Positions 55,651 through 63,784 of a stretch of DNA of 64,000 nt are shown piece after piece. Position 1 is the first letter of the stretch. Each line of letters begins with the position of its first letter. Made by a program: the position numbers and the translations under genes. Under the pieces are notes generated by a model. It worked only from the letters and a program-made list of their open reading frames with translations, was not told where the DNA came from and ran no database searches. Origin of the DNA: Nitrospirota bacterium (GTDB taxonomy: Bacteria > Nitrospirota > 9FT-COMBO-42-15 > HDB-SIOI813); assembly GCA_020851375.1 (NCBI GenBank), contig JADZCV010000004.1, forward strand, positions 1 through 64,000, read 5' to 3'.

Positions 55651-58341
55651 ATGGACATCTCTCGAATTAAATGGGTATTAGCAGGCGTAGTCTCGTTTCT
55701 GCTTGCTGCGCCAGGGATTTCTTCGGCCTTTATAACTACCCACTATTCTGCAGATGTTGCTATGACAAGCGTCTCTTTTGAGGCAGAAGGGCGGATTGGG
55801 GATCTAAGTGGCACTCAGACTTATGAGCTTGACTTGGGTCCTTCAACTATCTCTCCGGTACAGACCGCCCAGTATAACTGGCCGAACGGGACACCGGTAC
55901 CATTTACATTATCATACGATAACGTCAGCAACCTTATCACTTTTACCGTAGGGTCCAATACCCTGACTTACCCCCCTGTTAAGATGCTAATTGATCTGTT
56001 TATTCGCACCCGTGCTGTAAACAGTGATACAGGCATCCTGGTTGATAATCTCGTATTAAACGGTATTCCTGTAGGTGATTTATCCAATGCCTATGTCCCG
56101 GGAACCAGCGGCATTGATATCCTGCAGATCAGCGGTGCGTCGCTATCTAATGGTTTTACCCTTACAGGTCAGGCAACGATGACATGGGTTGGATCGCCGC
56201 CCTACTGGAGTAAACTTGGTTTCCTCGTTAAGGTTTCACAGGGCAAGGCTGATCTGTCCCTTATCAAGACCGATTCGCCTGATCCTGTCAATGTCGGCCA
56301 GAGCCTTACATATATACTCAATATCACCAACAATGGCCCTACACAGGCCAATAACGTCATTGTTACGGATACCCTGCCTGCAGGTGTGACCTTTGTCTCT
56401 GCTGTGCCGACACAGGGCAGTTGCAGCGGCACAGGCACAGTGACCTGCAACCTTGGGAGTATTGCAAACGGCGCAAATGCAACAGTAACCATAGTGGTAA
56501 ACCCTACAATTACAGGTACCATCTATAATAGTGCAAGTGTGTCTTCTGCAGAATATGATTATGACAAATCCAACAATACAGCGTCGAAAGTTCCTACAAC
56601 GGTTAATCTACCCCCTGTAGTTCCGGTGGCAGATCTCTCTATTTCAAAAATAGATTCTCCTGACCCTGTGATGGTTGGAGACAGTCTTCTCTATACAATC
56701 ACAGTGACAAACAACGGCCCTGACGGCGCTACAGGAGTCAAAGTTACAGATACCCTGCCGGTTGGAGTAAGCATGTCATCAGCTATTCCGAGTCAGGGAA
56801 CTTGCAGCGGCACTGACACAGTAACATGCGACCTTGGAAGTCTTGGAAGTGGTGCGAGCGCAACTGTCCTGATAACAGTAACACCGTCATCAACAGGAAC
56901 CATTTATAACAGCGCAACTGTCACCGGAAGTGAAAATGACCCGGATATTTCCAATAATACGACGCAGCCGGTATCCACGACAATTAACAGCCTGCCTTCA
57001 GTTGATGCTGATCTCTCAATTACTAAGACAGATTCACCGGACCCTGTGCCGCTGGTTGGAGATAACCTGACTTACACGGTTACAGTAATCAATAATGGAC
57101 CGGCATCAGCTACAGGAGTATTGGTAACGGATTATCTGCCAACTTCGATTGGCTCCCTTCAGGTTGTGCCAATTGAATTGATCTCAGTTACCCCGAGTCA
57201 GGGGACCTGCAGCGGAACGTTTGTCTTAAGCTGTGATATCGGCACGCTGGCAGGCGGGGCTTCTGCAACTATTACTATAGTTACAAAGACCCTTTTTACC
57301 GGCATAATAAGCAACACTGCCACAGTGTCCGGCAATCAGAATGATCCTGATAATGTCAACAACAGCGCTGTCCAGAATACCAACATTGGGGATGTTTCGA
57401 GATTGATCAATATATCCACAAGGGCCTTCGTAGGTACAGTGGACGATAGGGCTATCGGGGGATTTATTGTCGGAGGGGAGCTTCCCAAGACCATTGTGGT
57501 CCGCGGACGTGGTCCCTCGATGAGTGGACCGCCTTTTAATATAACCGGCACGTTGTCTAATCCATATTTAAGGCTATACTCATCTTCAGATGGTGCCTAC
57601 ATAGCGCAGAATGATAACTGCGGAGACCAGAGTGATCCCCTGTGTGGGGACAGTGGATACGTTTGTGGGACGATTGCAGAGATCAAATTGTCAAATTTAG
57701 ACCCGTGTATGCCAAATCCGGGACAGACCTCTCCACCGCCCCGGTGTACCTATGAGTCCTGTATAATGATTACCGTTCCTCCAGGCAGTTATTCCACTGT
57801 ACTCAGCGGGGTAAGTAACGGCACAGGAGTAGGGCTTGCAGAGGTTTTTGATATTGACGGCGGCACAATGCCAAAGCTAGTCAATATATCCACACGTGCC
57901 CAGGTGTTGACAGGATTCAACAGGATGATAGGCGGTTTCATCGTCGGTGCAGGGTCCGGGGACAAAAAGATCCTTATCCGTGCGCGGGGTCCCTCTATGA
58001 GCGGAGCGCCGTTTAACATAAGCAGCACTTTATCAAATCCAAATATAAGGCTCTATTCTTCGGGGGCTGAGGCCTATATAGCCCAGAATGACAACTGGGG
58101 AGATCAGAGCGATACGCTCTGTTCAGGCAGCGGATTTGTCTGCGGCACAGCGGCAGATATCACGGCAACGGGAATGGACCCATGTGTCCCGAATCCTGGT
58201 GAGACATCCGCACCACCAGGCTGTACAGATGAGTCTGCAATCCTGATAACAGTCCCGCCAGGCGCTTATTCAGCCGTTGTAAGCGGAGTAAACGACGGGA
58301 CTGGTGTAGGATTGGTAGAAATATTTGACATAACTGAATAA
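55651..58341 (+). CDS. Secreted DUF11-repeat protein with choice-of-anchor-W-like N-terminal domain
   Basis: 896 aa. The signal peptide ends near ISSA. The N-terminal domain (about residues 25-195) contains FEAEGRIGDLSGTQTYELDL, QYNWPNGTPVPFTLSYD and LTGQATMTW, resembling proteins named choice-of-anchor W; that match is from memory. Three DUF11 repeats (about 199-578) follow, then two copies of the same four-cysteine C-terminal domain as the gene upstream. It starts 20 nt after the giant gene and probably shares its riboswitch-controlled transcript. Confidence 0.88.
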   Translation: MDISRIKWVLAGVVSFLLAAPGISSAFITTHYSADVAMTSVSFEAEGRIGDLSGTQTYELDLGPSTISPVQTAQYNWPNGTPVPFTLSYDNVSNLITFTVGSNTLTYPPVKMLIDLFIRTRAVNSDTGILVDNLVLNGIPVGDLSNAYVPGTSGIDILQISGASLSNGFTLTGQATMTWVGSPPYWSKLGFLVKVSQGKADLSLIKTDSPDPVNVGQSLTYILNITNNGPTQANNVIVTDTLPAGVTFVSAVPTQGSCSGTGTVTCNLGSIANGANATVTIVVNPTITGTIYNSASVSSAEYDYDKSNNTASKVPTTVNLPPVVPVADLSISKIDSPDPVMVGDSLLYTITVTNNGPDGATGVKVTDTLPVGVSMSSAIPSQGTCSGTDTVTCDLGSLGSGASATVLITVTPSSTGTIYNSATVTGSENDPDISNNTTQPVSTTINSLPSVDADLSITKTDSPDPVPLVGDNLTYTVTVINNGPASATGVLVTDYLPTSIGSLQVVPIELISVTPSQGTCSGTFVLSCDIGTLAGGASATITIVTKTLFTGIISNTATVSGNQNDPDNVNNSAVQNTNIGDVSRLINISTRAFVGTVDDRAIGGFIVGGELPKTIVVRGRGPSMSGPPFNITGTLSNPYLRLYSSSDGAYIAQNDNCGDQSDPLCGDSGYVCGTIAEIKLSNLDPCMPNPGQTSPPPRCTYESCIMITVPPGSYSTVLSGVSNGTGVGLAEVFDIDGGTMPKLVNISTRAQVLTGFNRMIGGFIVGAGSGDKKILIRARGPSMSGAPFNISSTLSNPNIRLYSSGAEAYIAQNDNWGDQSDTLCSGSGFVCGTAADITATGMDPCVPNPGETSAPPGCTDESAILITVPPGAYSAVVSGVNDGTGVGLVEIFDITE

Positions 58342-58343
58342 AA

Positions 58344-58382
58344 AGAGAGAAAAGGGGCGTATCTCTTTCCCCTTTTCTCTCT
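58344..58382. terminator. Hairpin terminator after the DUF11 genes
   Basis: AGAGAGAAAAGGGG (58344-58357) and CCCCTTTTCTCTCT (58369-58382) are perfect 14-bp arms with an 11-nt loop. It lies between convergent genes and the T content of the arms suits either direction. Confidence 0.75.
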
Positions 58383-58422
58383 TCCAATACGCATGTATGT
58401 GAACTTGATTTCCTTGTCCATC

Positions 58423-59244
58423 TCAGTGGATGATGGACGGATATATCCTTGCGGCGATTGCAATCAGCAGGACCAGGACGACCGACTGGATGCCAAAATC
58501 GGCGCCGAGTCCGAGGGCGCTCTCAGAACCTCTTATCATAAAAAATCTCAGCGCATCTACCTGATAACTGAGGGGGTTAACCCTGGAGACTGCATGCAGC
58601 CAGCCTGGCATGATGCTAAGCGGATAGATCGCATTGCTCGCAAAGAAAAGCGGCATGGTCAGCACCTGCCCGATACCCATGAATCGCTCACGTGTCTTTA
58701 CGATGCAGGCGACTATCAGCGAGAACGTCGAAAAGACGGCAGAACCAAGTAGTACTGTCGCCAGTACACCGGCTATGGCCCCTGCGTCAAGACGCAGCTG
58801 CACGCCAAGGATAAGGGCCAGTATATAGATGGCGATTGCCTGTGTAGATGCCCTGATACCGGATGCCAGGGCGCGGCCAAGCACTAAGGCGACCCGGGAG
58901 GCAGGGCTGACCAGGTATTTGTGCACCACCCCGAGGTCCCTTTCCCATATCAGTGATATTCCATAAAAGATGGAGATGAACAGCATGCTCTGTGCCAGTA
59001 TCCCAGGCGTGATAAAGTCAATATAACCCATTGAGCCAGTCGGGATGGTGCGGGCCCGTGCGAGCACCTGTCCAAAGATCATGAGCCACAGTGTGGGCTG
59101 TACGAGCCTGGTCAGAAGTTCTACCGGGTCATGCTTCAGCTTTCTAACGTCGGCTTCGGCTACAGCCAGGGTCTGTCTTAAGAACCCGGCGAGTCTTGTA
59201 ACCTTATCCAAGCCTTTCAGCGGTCCTGCGGGTCCTGACTGCAT
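58423..59244 (-). CDS. ABC-2 type transporter permease (DrrB-like)
   Basis: A 273-aa integral membrane protein with six hydrophobic stretches and the ABC-2 segment GISLIWERDLGVVHKYLVSPASR. The late motif PLFFASNAIYPLSIMPGWL, then NPLSYQVDALR, are typical of daunorubicin-type exporters. I place the start at the ATG 59244, behind GAGGAG, 41 nt inside the ATPase gene; the frame extends to 59304. The substrate is unknown. Confidence 0.88.
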   Translation of the reverse strand: MQSGPAGPLKGLDKVTRLAGFLRQTLAVAEADVRKLKHDPVELLTRLVQPTLWLMIFGQVLARARTIPTGSMGYIDFITPGILAQSMLFISIFYGISLIWERDLGVVHKYLVSPASRVALVLGRALASGIRASTQAIAIYILALILGVQLRLDAGAIAGVLATVLLGSAVFSTFSLIVACIVKTRERFMGIGQVLTMPLFFASNAIYPLSIMPGWLHAVSRVNPLSYQVDALRFFMIRGSESALGLGADFGIQSVVLVLLIAIAARIYPSIIH

Positions 59245-60049
59245 CCTTAAAATCTCCTCTATCGGCAGCAACTGACACGCCGGTGTAATGAATGAATACG
59301 TCATCGAGGCTCTTATCCGGCCCCAGCTCCTTCTTTAACTCATCCGGTCTTCCAATTGCAACAATCCGTCCGGCATGCATGAAGGCAACGATGTCGCACA
59401 ACTCATCTGCCTCATCCATGTCATGTGTGGTCATCAGCACGGTTGTCCCGAACTCCTCCCGGAGCAGCCGGACGCGTTGCCATACGGCACGCTTGGCGCC
59501 AGGGTCCAGCCCAACAGAGGGCTCGTCAAGGAACAGTATCTCAGGCCGGTGAAGCATCGCCTGTGCGATCTCAAGCCTCCGTATCATCCCGCCTGAATAC
59601 TGATTGACCATCCTGTCCGCGTGTTCACTCAACTCCATCAACTCAAGGGCATCCTCTATCCTCTTTTTCCGCTGCACGCGCGGGATGCCGTAGAGCTTGG
59701 CAGAGATGAGCAGGTTTTCACGGCCAGTCAGCTCGCCGTCCGCAGATAGCATCTGGGCGACATATCCTATATGCCGCCTGACCTCTTCCGGCATCCGTAT
59801 AATGTCAAACCCGACCACACGGGCTGTCCCGGATGTAGGCGGCAGCAGGGTAGTTATCATCTTGATGGTGGTGCTCTTTCCTGCACCGTTTGTCCCCAGG
59901 AGGCCGAATATAGCCCTGTCCTTAACTGCAAAACTGATCTGGTCCACTGCCACAAGCCCGTTGAAGCGGCGTGTCAGCAGCGTAGCCTCTACTACAGTGC
60001 GATCTGTTGGGATTGTATATCTCTCATCTGTTGTTGACGTTGCATTCAA
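59204..60049 (-). CDS. ABC transporter ATP-binding protein (DrrA-like)
   Basis: 281 aa. Walker A LLGTNGAGKSTT, Q-loop YVAQMLSAD, signature YSGGMIRRLEIAQAM, Walker B ILFLDEPSVGLDP and H-loop TTHDMDEADEL. The C-terminal SLDDVFIHYTG is typical of DrrA-type exporters. The signature reads YSGGM rather than LSGGQ, common in this subfamily. It is transcribed from the promoter at 60077-60105 with the permease. Confidence 0.93.
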   Translation of the reverse strand: MNATSTTDERYTIPTDRTVVEATLLTRRFNGLVAVDQISFAVKDRAIFGLLGTNGAGKSTTIKMITTLLPPTSGTARVVGFDIIRMPEEVRRHIGYVAQMLSADGELTGRENLLISAKLYGIPRVQRKKRIEDALELMELSEHADRMVNQYSGGMIRRLEIAQAMLHRPEILFLDEPSVGLDPGAKRAVWQRVRLLREEFGTTVLMTTHDMDEADELCDIVAFMHAGRIVAIGRPDELKKELGPDKSLDDVFIHYTGVSVAADRGDFKDAVRTRRTAERLG

Positions 60050-60076
60050 GAAATGATCTTTCTGCCTGAGTAAACA

Positions 60077-60105
60077 ATTATTACTTAGTTAAGCTGTAGA
60101 GTCAA
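60077..60105 (-). promoter_or_regulatory. Promoter of the DrrAB-like operon
   Basis: Minus strand TTGACT (60105-60100), 17-bp spacer, AATAAT (60082-60077), about 28 bp upstream of the ATPase ATG. Confidence 0.6.
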
Positions 60106-60139
60106 GGAGAACAGGTCAACACAAACCTATTCCAGCGTA

Positions 60140-60168
60140 TTGACAGCCGAAACTTATACTGCTAATTT
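60140..60168 (+). promoter_or_regulatory. Promoter before the hicBA relic
   Basis: TTGACA (60140-60145), 17-bp spacer, TAATTT (60163-60168), 65 bp before the broken hicB start. Confidence 0.45.
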
Positions 60169-60232
60169 GTAAATTAACCATATTTGTATTTTATATATCA
60201 GCCATCCTGTTGAATAGAAAGAAGAGGGTCCT

Positions 60233-60447
60233 ATGTTATTAGAATATATTCAGGCAGCAATGGGTGAAACAGAATTTAAAAAATTAGAAGATGGAAGTGA
60301 CAACTTCCTATGCATGTCATCAACCGTCACAAGAAGAGAGCTGATCAGATCCCGAATCCTCATGGAAGTGGGGACATAAGTATAAATCTTGTTAAAGAAA
60401 TGCTACGGCAGGCAGGTATCAGTAGTGAAGCGTGGGAAAAGGCTTAA
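60233..60447 (+). pseudogene. Degraded hicB-hicA toxin-antitoxin pair
   Basis: The first 21 codons (MLLEYIQAAMGETEFKKLED) match the HicB start at 63785. The rest, in another frame, encodes LPMHVINRHKKRADQIPNPH and then LVKEMLRQAGISSEAWEKA, which resembles the C-terminal half of HicA (VPMH ... LRQAGIS). An internal deletion seems to have removed the HicB body and the HicA N terminus. Neither product can be functional. Confidence 0.65.
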
Positions 60448-60461
60448 CGGGATATTCGCAG

Positions 60462-60803
60462 ATGACACAATATAACTTTACCCTCATAAGGGAGAGGCAG
60501 AATAAAAGCAGGTTTCAGAGGGCGCGGCGTGTTACAGAAAAACTCGTAAGAATCCTTTCTGAGAAATATAAGGTAAGCAAGATTGTTCTAATCGGCTCAT
60601 GTCTTGACGAAGGACATTTTCATTCACGTTCAGACATAGACCTGTGCGTTGAAGGACTCTCTGATTCGGACTATTTTCGTGCGCTTGGGGACTTGATTGC
60701 AGAGTCTGAAGAGTTTGGTGTTGACCTGATACCTATGGAAGACGCCACTGAAAGGATGCGGGCCTACTGTGGGGAAGGAGAGATAGTCTATGAGCGGAAA
60801 TGA
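60462..60803 (+). CDS. MNT-type nucleotidyltransferase antitoxin
   Basis: 113 aa. The minimal nucleotidyltransferase motif is at residues 45-60 (GSCLDEGHFHSRSDID), with a third acidic residue near 88 (GVDLIPMED). The family's members AMPylate or otherwise neutralise a HEPN partner. The frame extends to a GTG at 60432; I prefer the ATG at 60462. It overlaps the HEPN gene by 14 nt. Confidence 0.82.
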   Translation: MTQYNFTLIRERQNKSRFQRARRVTEKLVRILSEKYKVSKIVLIGSCLDEGHFHSRSDIDLCVEGLSDSDYFRALGDLIAESEEFGVDLIPMEDATERMRAYCGEGEIVYERK

Positions 60804-61287
60804 AATACTTGTCAGGCGCATCGTATCGGAAATCAACGCGGAATTATCGAATATTCAGAGATTACTCAATGAATATAGTGAGTTTCTTAGTCAATATAAG
60901 TTGGTTAATAAGTATCTATTGAGGGCAAAGGCTTCATATTTGACTGACTTTTATATGGGAATAGAAAGAATCTTCCAGATAATTGCGACAGAGATTGACG
61001 GCGGTATTCCGCGAGGGGAAGAGTGGCACAAAAGGCTTTTGCTAAATATGACATTAGAGATTGAGGGGGTCCGTCCTGCAGTAATCTCCCCGGGCCTATG
61101 TAATAGTCTAAAGCCTTTTCTTGGTTTCAGGCATGTCGTTAGACAGGCATATGGTTTCCAACTTGAAGAGGCAAAACTTGAGGACCTTGCTGCGCAACTT
61201 GAAAAGACATCCAAGGGCCTTTCGTCTGAAATAGCGAACTTCTGCGAGACACTGAAGAGGCAGGTATCAGGTGAGCCGTCAAAGTAG
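60790..61287 (+). CDS. HEPN-domain (HepT-like) toxin partner
   Basis: A 165-aa all-alpha protein. The conserved segment LGFRHVVRQAYGF at residues 111-123 corresponds to the RX4HXY ribonuclease/AMPylation motif, with R114 and Y121 present but Gln119 where histidine is expected. This may be an inactive toxin or a variant subfamily. The MNT-HEPN order matches MntA-HepT type systems. Confidence 0.75.
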   Translation: MSGNEILVRRIVSEINAELSNIQRLLNEYSEFLSQYKLVNKYLLRAKASYLTDFYMGIERIFQIIATEIDGGIPRGEEWHKRLLLNMTLEIEGVRPAVISPGLCNSLKPFLGFRHVVRQAYGFQLEEAKLEDLAAQLEKTSKGLSSEIANFCETLKRQVSGEPSK

Positions 61288-61367
61288 ACATCATGATTCA
61301 CATCTTGCCAGCAATACCATAGTGCTGGTATAATTCTTGCTGTAATATTCCGTGTGATATTTTCACG

Positions 61368-61390
61368 GCCGCCCGCTGTTTGCGGCTTTT
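61368..61390 (+). terminator. Weak terminator after the HEPN gene
   Basis: GCCGC and GCGGC arms (61368-61372, 61382-61386) with a 9-nt loop, then TTTT. The short stem makes this tentative. Confidence 0.3.
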
Positions 61391-61403
61391 ATTATGCCAT
61401 GAG

Positions 61404-61420
61404 CGTTCATAATTTGAACG
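61404..61420. promoter_or_regulatory. Palindromic operator-like site upstream of the radical SAM gene
   Basis: CGTTCATAATTTGAACG is an inverted repeat with 6-bp arms around a 5-nt centre, 89 bp before the gene. No regulator is identified. Confidence 0.3.
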
Positions 61421-61508
61421 ACGCAACTTCTGCAAGCCAAATGGCGGCAGCCTGCCTGACCCCTTAAACATTGTCAAGACGTAACATAGAATCCCGCCTT
61501 CTTACAGC

Positions 61509-62507
61509 ATGAATTGTGAAATTCTTAATACTCTTTATGTAAAAAGTAATGGAGATATTCCGTGTAATTGTGATTTTGGTGAACAAATATTATTGGGAAA
61601 GGTTGCTCCTGATGAACCGTCATGGAACATTTTAAATGTCTTAACAAATGAGAAATATGCGCATATTAGAAAAACCCTTGCTTCAGGCACAATGCCATGG
61701 GGGGATATTTGCGGAAAGTGTGCTTTTATACGGGGAAATGAGTCGCTTACGGATTATTTGGCTCAAAAGAAAATCAGAAAAATTCAAATAGAACCTTCGC
61801 TTGCTTGTAATCTCAGATGTCCTTGCTGTAGTAACCAAACCCACAGGAAAACACGGCCAAAACAGCATTTGATGACTTTAGAAGTATTTAAGGTTTTAAT
61901 GAGCAGTCTCACACAAAATTCATATCTAACTGAGTCAATCGAATATTGTGGCCAAGGCGATCCTTTGATGCATCCAAAATTTGTGGAATTTGTAAAAATT
62001 GCACGGTTATATTATCCGTCTGCTATTCAACGGTTGATTACAAATGGTAATTTTGATTATTGCAAGACTATGAATAACGAATTGATTGAACAACTATATG
62101 TATCTTGCGATGGAGTTTTCCAAGGCAGTTATGAGAAGTACAGAATTGGCGGAAGTGTTGATAAAGCGATTAAGTTTATGAAAGATGCAAAGAAGTCAGG
62201 AAATGTGCGGAAATTAATATGGAAATATATTTTATTTGAATTCAATGATAGTAATGAAGAGCTCATTGCTGCCCAGCATTTGGCAAATTCCATTGGTGTC
62301 GATCTATTAATGTTTGTGTTTACTCACTCTCAGTTTAAGTCAATAAAATACAAACCTGAAACGATCAGCGAGCTGCCGATCATATATCCAATTGTGACGA
62401 CGAACCATACGAGCCAGATTGAGGAAAAAAATAGAAATAAAAGACAAAAAGCCTCTTTGAATTATGCTATCCGCTGTTATAAACGATTATTAGGGCTTGT
62501 TAAATAA
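61509..62507 (+). CDS. Radical SAM protein with an N-terminal twitch/SPASM-like cysteine module
   Basis: 332 aa. The SAM cluster motif CX3CX2C is C100-C104-C107 (LACNLRCPCC). Ahead of it, residues 1-75 show C3, GDIPCNC (C19, C21), then CGKC (C68, C71) with an LLGKV and SWN pattern, which resembles the auxiliary-cluster domain normally found C-terminal to the radical SAM core. The DNA is visibly AT-richer than the core genes. No Shine-Dalgarno; an in-frame stop lies upstream, so the start is close to 61509. Its gene ends just before a polysaccharide-type ABC permease. Substrate unknown. Confidence 0.8.
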   Translation: MNCEILNTLYVKSNGDIPCNCDFGEQILLGKVAPDEPSWNILNVLTNEKYAHIRKTLASGTMPWGDICGKCAFIRGNESLTDYLAQKKIRKIQIEPSLACNLRCPCCSNQTHRKTRPKQHLMTLEVFKVLMSSLTQNSYLTESIEYCGQGDPLMHPKFVEFVKIARLYYPSAIQRLITNGNFDYCKTMNNELIEQLYVSCDGVFQGSYEKYRIGGSVDKAIKFMKDAKKSGNVRKLIWKYILFEFNDSNEELIAAQHLANSIGVDLLMFVFTHSQFKSIKYKPETISELPIIYPIVTTNHTSQIEEKNRNKRQKASLNYAIRCYKRLLGLVK

Positions 62508-62529
62508 ACTGTTTCTGGAATTCACCCAC

Positions 62530-63363
62530 ATGAATTTTAATATTATGCCTTTAAAATATTTCAAAATGCTAATGCATTTCCTCCGACTTATTTTTCGCAG
62601 CAGCTACATGATCCGGAGCATGGTCATCCGTGACATCCGGCGGCGCTATGTCGGGTCATTACTTGGGATATTCTGGTCTGTAATACAGCCGCTTACACAA
62701 CTATTAATCTATTATTTTATCTTCTCCGTCGTCTTTAAAATGAGGCTGGGGCCGGAATATGGGGAAACACATTATGCTGTATGGCTGATCTCGGGTCTAT
62801 TGCCGTGGCTACTCTTTGCTGACGTGCTGAACCGTTCGCCCAATTCCGTTCTGGAGCAATCAAGCCTCATCAAGAAAATGGTATTCCCCTCTGAGATCCT
62901 GCCTATCGTGACCCTGTCTTCTGCCATTATCAGCCATCTCATTGGCATGGCCATACTAATCGGTCTGCTCGTGGCACTCGGAGGGGCGATTACTATAAAG
63001 ATAATCCTGATCATCCCTTATCTTTTTGCACTCGGGCTTTTTAGCCTCGGTATCTCATGGATACTGTCATCCCTGAATGTCTATCTCAGGGATATAGGTC
63101 AGGTAATCAGCGTGTTTGTCACTATCTGGTTCTATTTAACACCGGTAGTATATTCACGCCAGTTCGTCCCGTTACGTCTTCAGAAAATATATGCCCTAAA
63201 CCCAATGCTCCATATCATCGAGGGCTACCGGATGGCCCTTCTGGGAAAGACAGATATGGATATTGGAGGATTTGGTTATGCCCTGGCAGCAGGGGTGATA
63301 CTTCTTGTCATCGGTGCGTTTACCTTCAGGAGACTTAAACCCGCATTTGCAGATGTACTGTAA
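62530..63363 (+). CDS. ABC-2 transporter permease of the polysaccharide export type (Wzm/TagG-like)
   Basis: A membrane protein with six predicted helices. RDIRRRYVGSLLGIFWSVIQPL is split over the first cytoplasmic segment and helix 1, SSLIKKMVFPSEILP follows helix 3, and RDIGQVISVFVTIWFYLTPVVY and NPMLHIIEGYR are typical of O-antigen or teichoic acid exporters. The start is uncertain (ATG 62530; the frame opens at TTG 62497). The ATPase partner (Wzt) is not in the window. Confidence 0.85.
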   Translation: MNFNIMPLKYFKMLMHFLRLIFRSSYMIRSMVIRDIRRRYVGSLLGIFWSVIQPLTQLLIYYFIFSVVFKMRLGPEYGETHYAVWLISGLLPWLLFADVLNRSPNSVLEQSSLIKKMVFPSEILPIVTLSSAIISHLIGMAILIGLLVALGGAITIKIILIIPYLFALGLFSLGISWILSSLNVYLRDIGQVISVFVTIWFYLTPVVYSRQFVPLRLQKIYALNPMLHIIEGYRMALLGKTDMDIGGFGYALAAGVILLVIGAFTFRRLKPAFADVL

Positions 63364-63424
63364 GATAGATGGTTTTAAACAGAACGACGGATTTGCGCGA
63401 AGTGGCCGCAATCTGCTACGGATA

Positions 63425-63433
63425 TGATATAAT
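63425..63433 (+). promoter_or_regulatory. Extended -10 promoter of the small antitoxin gene
   Basis: TGATATAAT is an extended -10 with a perfect TATAAT (63428-63433) and no good -35. The antitoxin start follows 41 nt later behind GGGAGGG. Confidence 0.4.
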
Positions 63434-63473
63434 AATATGCAATATACCTTTAATGAAAAGGGAGGGAACGGTA

Positions 63474-63662
63474 ATGGAAACTTTAAAGCAAGAGGCAATC
63501 AGAGTGATATCACAATTGCCTGACACGGCCAATATTGAAGATATTATGTATGAGCTTTACGTGATTGATAAAGTCAAAAAGGGAAGAGAGGCAGCAGAGC
63601 GGGGGGACAAGCCCCTCAACTGCAGTTCACCGGGAATTGCTGATCATGGCTTCTTAGAATAA
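63474..63662 (+). CDS. Small antitoxin-like protein
   Basis: 62 aa: METLKQEAIRVISQLPDTAN, then IEDIMYELYVIDKVKKGREA. This resembles a family of short antitoxins usually paired with RelE/ParE-type toxins. No intact toxin follows: the next 120 bp hold only a 27-codon frame (63708-63791). The usual C terminus (EEV-type) is replaced by NCSSPGIADHGF, which suggests decay. GGGAGGG lies 8 nt before the ATG; the longer frame to 63369 is rejected. Confidence 0.65.
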   Translation: METLKQEAIRVISQLPDTANIEDIMYELYVIDKVKKGREAAERGDKPLNCSSPGIADHGFLE

Positions 63663-63784
63663 TTGATATCACAGAACTTGCTTTGCTAAAATTGGCTTGT
63701 TTTCCCCATGAAGATAATAGACCAGCACAAAATAACCGCGGTTGTAAAAGAAGGAAGCCTGGGTCTTATGAAAGAGAGGTTTTT

